This document shows positions 23,722 to 24,250 of a DNA stretch of 24,250 nucleotides, piece after piece. The DNA is taken from assembly GCA_964384585.1 (NCBI GenBank), contig CAYLME010000040.1, positions 1 through 24,250 of the forward strand, given 5' to 3'. The notes below the pieces were generated by a model. The model was not told where the DNA came from and ran no database searches. It saw only the letters and a list, made by a program, of their open reading frames with translations. The DNA comes from DASTYK01 sp964384585. Lineage in GTDB: Bacteria; Gemmatimonadota; Gemmatimonadetes; Longimicrobiales; RSA9. The stretch's first letter is position 1. Each line of letters begins with the position of its first letter. Position numbers and translations under genes: made by a program.

Positions 23722-24250
23722 CTACACGGGCTCCAGCCAGGCCGACCACCACCCGTCTTCCCGGTCCTCGATGCGAGCGCGAAAGCCCGTAGTGGCCGCG
23801 TCGGCCAGGACGTCGCGCGACTCCTGCTCCAGGATGCCCGAAACGAGGAGCGCGCCACCGGGGCGCAACGCGGCCCGGAACGCGGGCAGCAGCGGCCGGA
23901 TCACGCTGCTCAGGATGTTGGCGAGGATGATGTCGAAACTGCCGTGGGCAGCAAGCCAGGCGCTGTCCACCAGCGACTGTTCGAGGCGCACCTGCGCTGC
24001 GACGCCATGGCGTTCGACATTGTCGCGCGCGTTGATCAGCGCATCGGCATCGCTCTCGACCGCGTCGATTTCGCTTGCGCCGAGCAGCGCGGCCGCGATC
24101 GCGAGGATCGCCGAGCCGGTGCCGACATCGAGCACGCGCGCACCGCGGCAATCGAGCTGCTGCAGCAGCCGCAGCATCCCGCGCGTCGTGCCATGCTCGC
24201 CCGTGCCGAACGCCATCTCCGGATCGATCGAGAGCAGCACGTCCCCCTCA
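23722..24250 (-). CDS. prmA: Ribosomal protein L11 methyltransferase, C-terminal part, cut by window edge
   Basis: This is the last ~175 residues of PrmA, which trimethylates ribosomal protein L11 using S-adenosylmethionine. Reading runs on past the first in-frame GTG at 24240 to the window edge, so the N-terminal L11-recognition domain lies outside. Visible motifs are DPEMAFGTGEHGTTRGML, the SAM loop VLDVGTGSAILAIAA, the acidic VESDADALINARDN, and the post-II motif DIILANIL, which corresponds to the family's N-I-L signature. It ends 41 bases from the convergent orphan gene's stop; no clear terminator separates them. Confidence 0.93.
   Translation of the reverse strand, partial: EGDVLLSIDPEMAFGTGEHGTTRGMLRLLQQLDCRGARVLDVGTGSAILAIAAALLGASEIDAVESDADALINARDNVERHGVAAQVRLEQSLVDSAWLAAHGSFDIILANILSSVIRPLLPAFRAALRPGGALLVSGILEQESRDVLADAATTGFRARIEDREDGWWSAWLEPV

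Overview
The window is GC-rich bacterial chromosome, tightly packed, with about 24 protein genes. All but one read on the minus strand, so transcription runs from high to low coordinates. The set of families (MutS2 with an Smr tail, Rex, an RsbW/SpoIIE partner-switching cassette, leucine dehydrogenase, a CPBP protease) and the very high GC at third codon positions suggest a free-living heterotroph, possibly Gemmatimonadota. That placement is an inference from gene content, not a search result. There is no rRNA, tRNA, CRISPR array, insertion sequence or phage gene that I can see. Both ends cut through genes: prmA on the right and a leucine dehydrogenase on the left.

Right part (about 13.4-24.25 kb, read leftwards): partial prmA; one lone plus-strand orphan gene; then hinT, yqeY, mutS2, dnaG, a coiled-coil zinc-ribbon protein, recJ, rsmD, coaD and pta. 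From mutS2 to pta most junctions are overlaps of 1-4 bases (ATGA or TAATG), so this is one translationally coupled information-processing and housekeeping operon. dnaG is interrupted by a run of 10 N whose length does not fit the reading frame. Family alignment predicts a true gap near 21 bases.

Middle part (about 7.4-13.4 kb): a STAS antagonist, an RsbW-type kinase and a GAF-SpoIIE phosphatase form a complete partner-switching set with no sigma factor beside them. rsmA and a small soluble histidine-kinase-like protein with an eroded ATP site follow. Next comes rex, with a strong promoter and a near-perfect Rex operator in front of it, then an arginine deiminase.

Left part (1-7.4 kb): a DEDDh exonuclease, an MBL-fold hydrolase, an acetyl-CoA acetyltransferase, bioY with an intrinsic terminator, a CPBP membrane protease, 3-hydroxybutyryl-CoA dehydrogenase, an acyl-CoA dehydrogenase homologue that has lost its catalytic glutamate, and leucine dehydrogenase. 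Together these look like acyl-CoA and branched-chain amino-acid metabolism.

I do not see an unmistakable new system. The best leads are the rex control region, the catalytically altered acyl-CoA dehydrogenase homologue, the sigma-less partner-switching cassette with a possible leaderless promoter, the eroded histidine kinase, and the plus-strand orphan.
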